In this document: one piece after another, positions 44,897-46,556 of the stretch
Layout of the letters: each line of letters begins with the position of its first letter
How positions within the stretch are numbered: the first letter of the stretch is position 1
From: Bacteroidota bacterium
Lineage (GTDB): Bacteria > Bacteroidota > Bacteroidia > Cytophagales > UBA9547
DNA length: 46,556 nucleotides
Reading direction: 5' to 3'
NCBI GenBank assembly: GCA_004293915.1
Contig: RDZG01000087.1
Coordinates: 1 to 46,556 of the forward strand
The notes under the pieces: model-generated
The model's database searches: none
Told to the model about the DNA's origin: nothing
What the model saw: only the letters and a program-made list of their open reading frames with translations
Translations under genes and position numbers: made by a program

Positions 44897-45056
44897 GAAG
44901 CATAATTGTACGCCTTTAGATATCGATAAAATGCTTACTCCAAATCCAAATTATAAAATAGAGGTTGGGTTTGAACATTTTGATCATACAGCAGAGGAAT
45001 TAAAAAAAATGCCAAAGTTGCACGTTTTTGGAACTCCTAAATATGTTTTGGGTTAA
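44856..45056 (+). CDS. Small protein of unknown function, second of an overlapping pair
   Basis: The 66-residue protein starts at GTG 44856 (a TTG at 44847 is also in frame): a lysine-rich N-terminus (MKHLTQKKKNILAKKHNC) and an acidic/aromatic middle ('EVGFEHFDHTAEELKKMPKL'). No family is recognised. It ends 6 bp from the convergent TIGR02757 gene. Basic and acidic ends fit a small binding partner, for example an antitoxin of the gene before it; this is speculative. Confidence 0.5.
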   Translation: MKHLTQKKKNILAKKHNCTPLDIDKMLTPNPNYKIEVGFEHFDHTAEELKKMPKLHVFGTPKYVLG

Positions 45057-45062
45057 TAAAAC

Positions 45063-45839
45063 CTAAAATTTATTTTCAATTCCCAATCCAAAAAGAGCAA
45101 AATCGTATTTTACAGGGTCGTTAGCATCTAATTTTCTGAGATTTTGCGTTAGTTCTAAAGCGGTTTTCCAACCCAAATTTTTTGTTGAAATCAATAAAAG
45201 TTTTTGTGCAACTCTTTCTACATGCAAATCGCAGGGGCAAATTAATTGTGAAGGCAAAATAGAATTCCATAAGCCAAAATCTACCCCTTTTTTATCGTTT
45301 CTTACCATCCAACGCAAATACATATTGAGTCTTTTGCAAGCCGATTTTCGTTCGGGTGTAGCTATGTGTTTGCGGGTTCGGTTCGGAAAATCAGGCAAAT
45401 CAAAAAAAGTATGATGAAAACCAATGAGTGCATGCTCTATAGTTGTATCTGTTTTTGAAATATGTTTTGCAAATGCATTTTCAAGTGATTGATTATTAGC
45501 ATAATAGCTTTTTAAAAACGCCATAAAATAGAGTAAATCGGTATCATTAAACGTGCGATGAACAAATCCTAAAAACGGTTTTAAATCTATCTCTTGATGG
45601 TTTTTAATAAAATCATGCGGAGCATTATCCATCAAAGTAATAAGTTTTTTACAGCTATTAATAATTGTGATGCGTTGTCCCCAAGCCAAAACAGCAGCAA
45701 AAAATCCCATGATTTCTATATCTTGTTTTTTAGAAAATAGATGAGGGATGCAAATCGGGTCGTTGGCAATAAAATTTGGTGTATTGTATTGCTCAACTTT
45801 TGCATCTAAAAAGTTTTTTAAGTCTAAAAATCCATTCAA
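45063..45839 (-). CDS. TIGR02757 family protein
   Basis: The 258-residue protein fits TIGR02757 of Bacteroidota and relatives: 'IMGFFAAVLAWGQRITIINS', 'FVHRTFNDTDLLYFMAFLKS', 'RKSACKRLNMYLRWMVR', and 'LICPCDLHVERVAQKL' near the end. The conserved helix-rich C-terminus resembles HhH-GPD-like base-excision folds, but the reaction is not established. It is 11 bp downstream of hslV on the same strand and probably co-transcribed. Confidence 0.9.
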   Translation of the reverse strand: MNGFLDLKNFLDAKVEQYNTPNFIANDPICIPHLFSKKQDIEIMGFFAAVLAWGQRITIINSCKKLITLMDNAPHDFIKNHQEIDLKPFLGFVHRTFNDTDLLYFMAFLKSYYANNQSLENAFAKHISKTDTTIEHALIGFHHTFFDLPDFPNRTRKHIATPERKSACKRLNMYLRWMVRNDKKGVDFGLWNSILPSQLICPCDLHVERVAQKLLLISTKNLGWKTALELTQNLRKLDANDPVKYDFALFGLGIENKF

Positions 45840-45850
45840 AATATGGTAAT

Positions 45851-46387
45851 TTAACCTATAGTTTCAATCACAAAATTATGATTGGTATAGATACAAATAT
45901 CAGCGGCAATGGTTAAACCTTCTTTCACAATTTCTTTTGCAGAAAGTTGTGGAGCGTGTTTTTTAAGGGCAATAGCGGCTGAAAGAGCATAATTACTCCC
46001 CGAACCAATTGATGCAATTTTGTTTTCGGGTTCGAGTACATCGCCTGATCCTGAGATGATTAACAACTCATCGGCAGAGCCAACCAAAAGCATGGCTTCG
46101 AGTTTTTGCAAATATCTATCAGTACGCCATTCTTTAGCTAATTCAATGGCAGAACGTTTTAAATTTCCAGAAAATGCGGCAAGTTTTTCTTCAAATCTAT
46201 CTAACAAAGTAAATGCATCGGCAGTTGAGCCTGCAAATCCAGTAATTATTTTTCCATCATTGAGTTTTCGGATTTTATTTACATTGCTTTTGGCAATTGC
46301 AGTTCCCATAGTTGCTTGTCCATCAGCACCAATACAAAGCTGCCCGTTGTGAATAATACCTAATACTGTCGTTGAATGAATAACCAT
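45851..46387 (-). CDS. hslV: ATP-dependent protease subunit HslV
   Basis: The 178-residue protein shows the HslV pattern: the active-site Thr in 'STTVLGIIHNG', 'GADGQATMGTAIAKSNVNKI', 'FAGSTADAFTLLDRFEEKL', 'GSGSNYALSAAIALKK' and 'IYTNHNFVIETIG'. HslV forms the proteolytic double ring that works with the HslU ATPase. hslU is not in the window. The N-terminal four residues before the catalytic Thr must be removed by processing, as in many Bacteroidota members. Confidence 0.95.
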   Translation of the reverse strand: MVIHSTTVLGIIHNGQLCIGADGQATMGTAIAKSNVNKIRKLNDGKIITGFAGSTADAFTLLDRFEEKLAAFSGNLKRSAIELAKEWRTDRYLQKLEAMLLVGSADELLIISGSGDVLEPENKIASIGSGSNYALSAAIALKKHAPQLSAKEIVKEGLTIAADICIYTNHNFVIETIG

Positions 46388-46391
46388 TAAA

Positions 46392-46556
46392 ATTATGAAT
46401 TATGAATTAATTTTTTTTAAATAAATTTTGTTCTAATAGATTATATTTTCGAAATTTTTATCAATTATCAATTATCAATTATCAATTATCAATTATCAAT
46501 TATCAATTATCAATTATCAATTATCAATTATCAATTATCAATTATCAATTATCAAT
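46392..46556. repeat. Heptamer repeats: ATTATGA pair and a long perfect ATTATCA array
   Basis: 46392-46405 holds two ATTATGA units right upstream of hslV. From 46460 to the end of the window the sequence is a perfect tandem run of the 7-bp unit TCAATTA (about 13.7 copies, still continuing at the edge). The unit belongs to the family seen at 673-704, 1347-1377, 4850-4880 and 5041-5178. Confidence 0.95.

Noticed and set aside
46460-46556. CRISPR array
   Set aside because: The unit is only 7 bp and perfectly tandem with no spacers; no cas genes are nearby.

Overview
The window is AT-rich DNA from a member of the Bacteroidota. The evidence is type IX secretion (T9SS) C-terminal sorting domains, a GWxTD-domain protein, an E1 alpha/beta 2-oxo-acid dehydrogenase fusion, TIGR02757 and DUF1573 proteins, TAnnTTTG-type -7 boxes and many starts without a Shine-Dalgarno sequence. 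I cannot name the order or genus from sequence alone.

Layout. (1) 1-5.2 kb: two T9SS surface proteins with almost identical C-termini (the first broken by frameshifts), a Crp/Fnr regulator between them, and unusual 7-bp and 8-bp period repeats inside and beside the genes. (2) 5.2-22.2 kb: mostly core genes. These are a di-haem cytochrome c peroxidase, pyrH-frr, Dabb and DUF1573 proteins, the E1 fusion, an OmpA lipoprotein, comB, a CvfB-like S1 protein, a HicBA module, an RlmB-type rRNA methyltransferase overlapping a GWxTD protein, a 2OG-Fe(II) oxygenase, a sensor-like Y_Y_Y protein without a kinase, and Ppx/GppA. (3) 22.2-29.6 kb: an accessory run on the minus strand, tightly packed from Fic to the TIGR04255 cassette: Fic, MntA-like and HepT-like genes (overlapping), then pgi, then a three-gene cassette led by a TIGR04255 protein. 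Two further genes lie beyond it, one killed by a nonsense codon. Upstream lies a decayed YefM-YoeB pair. (4) 29.6-33.2 kb: an aldose-1-epimerase-like gene and a large envelope protein with a SPOR domain. (5) 33.2-43.4 kb: a defence island. A DUF4160-DUF2442 pair is followed by XRE, ImmA/IrrE metalloprotease and a PIN-like gene on the plus strand. Facing it on the minus strand is XRE, ImmA/IrrE and a complete type I Wadjet operon jetABCD. (6) 43.4-46.6 kb: a beta-propeller lipoprotein, a small unknown gene pair, TIGR02757, hslV, and a perfect 7-bp tandem array that runs off the window end.

How the parts work together. Wadjet is an SMC-like complex (JetABC) with a topoisomerase-VI-like nuclease (JetD) that destroys plasmids. 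Here it sits behind an XRE repressor and ImmA-type protease, and a homologous XRE-ImmA pair faces it with a PIN-like effector. Both XRE genes carry the same TTTGTAACA element upstream, and in one it overlaps a well-spaced promoter. The Fic-MntA-HepT overlap joins two adenylylating folds with the HEPN toxin that MntA adenylylates. The strongest candidates for undescribed biology are the mirrored XRE-ImmA control of Wadjet, the Fic-MntA-HepT operon, the TIGR04255 cassette, and the non-triplet repeats that have become part of protein-coding sequence.
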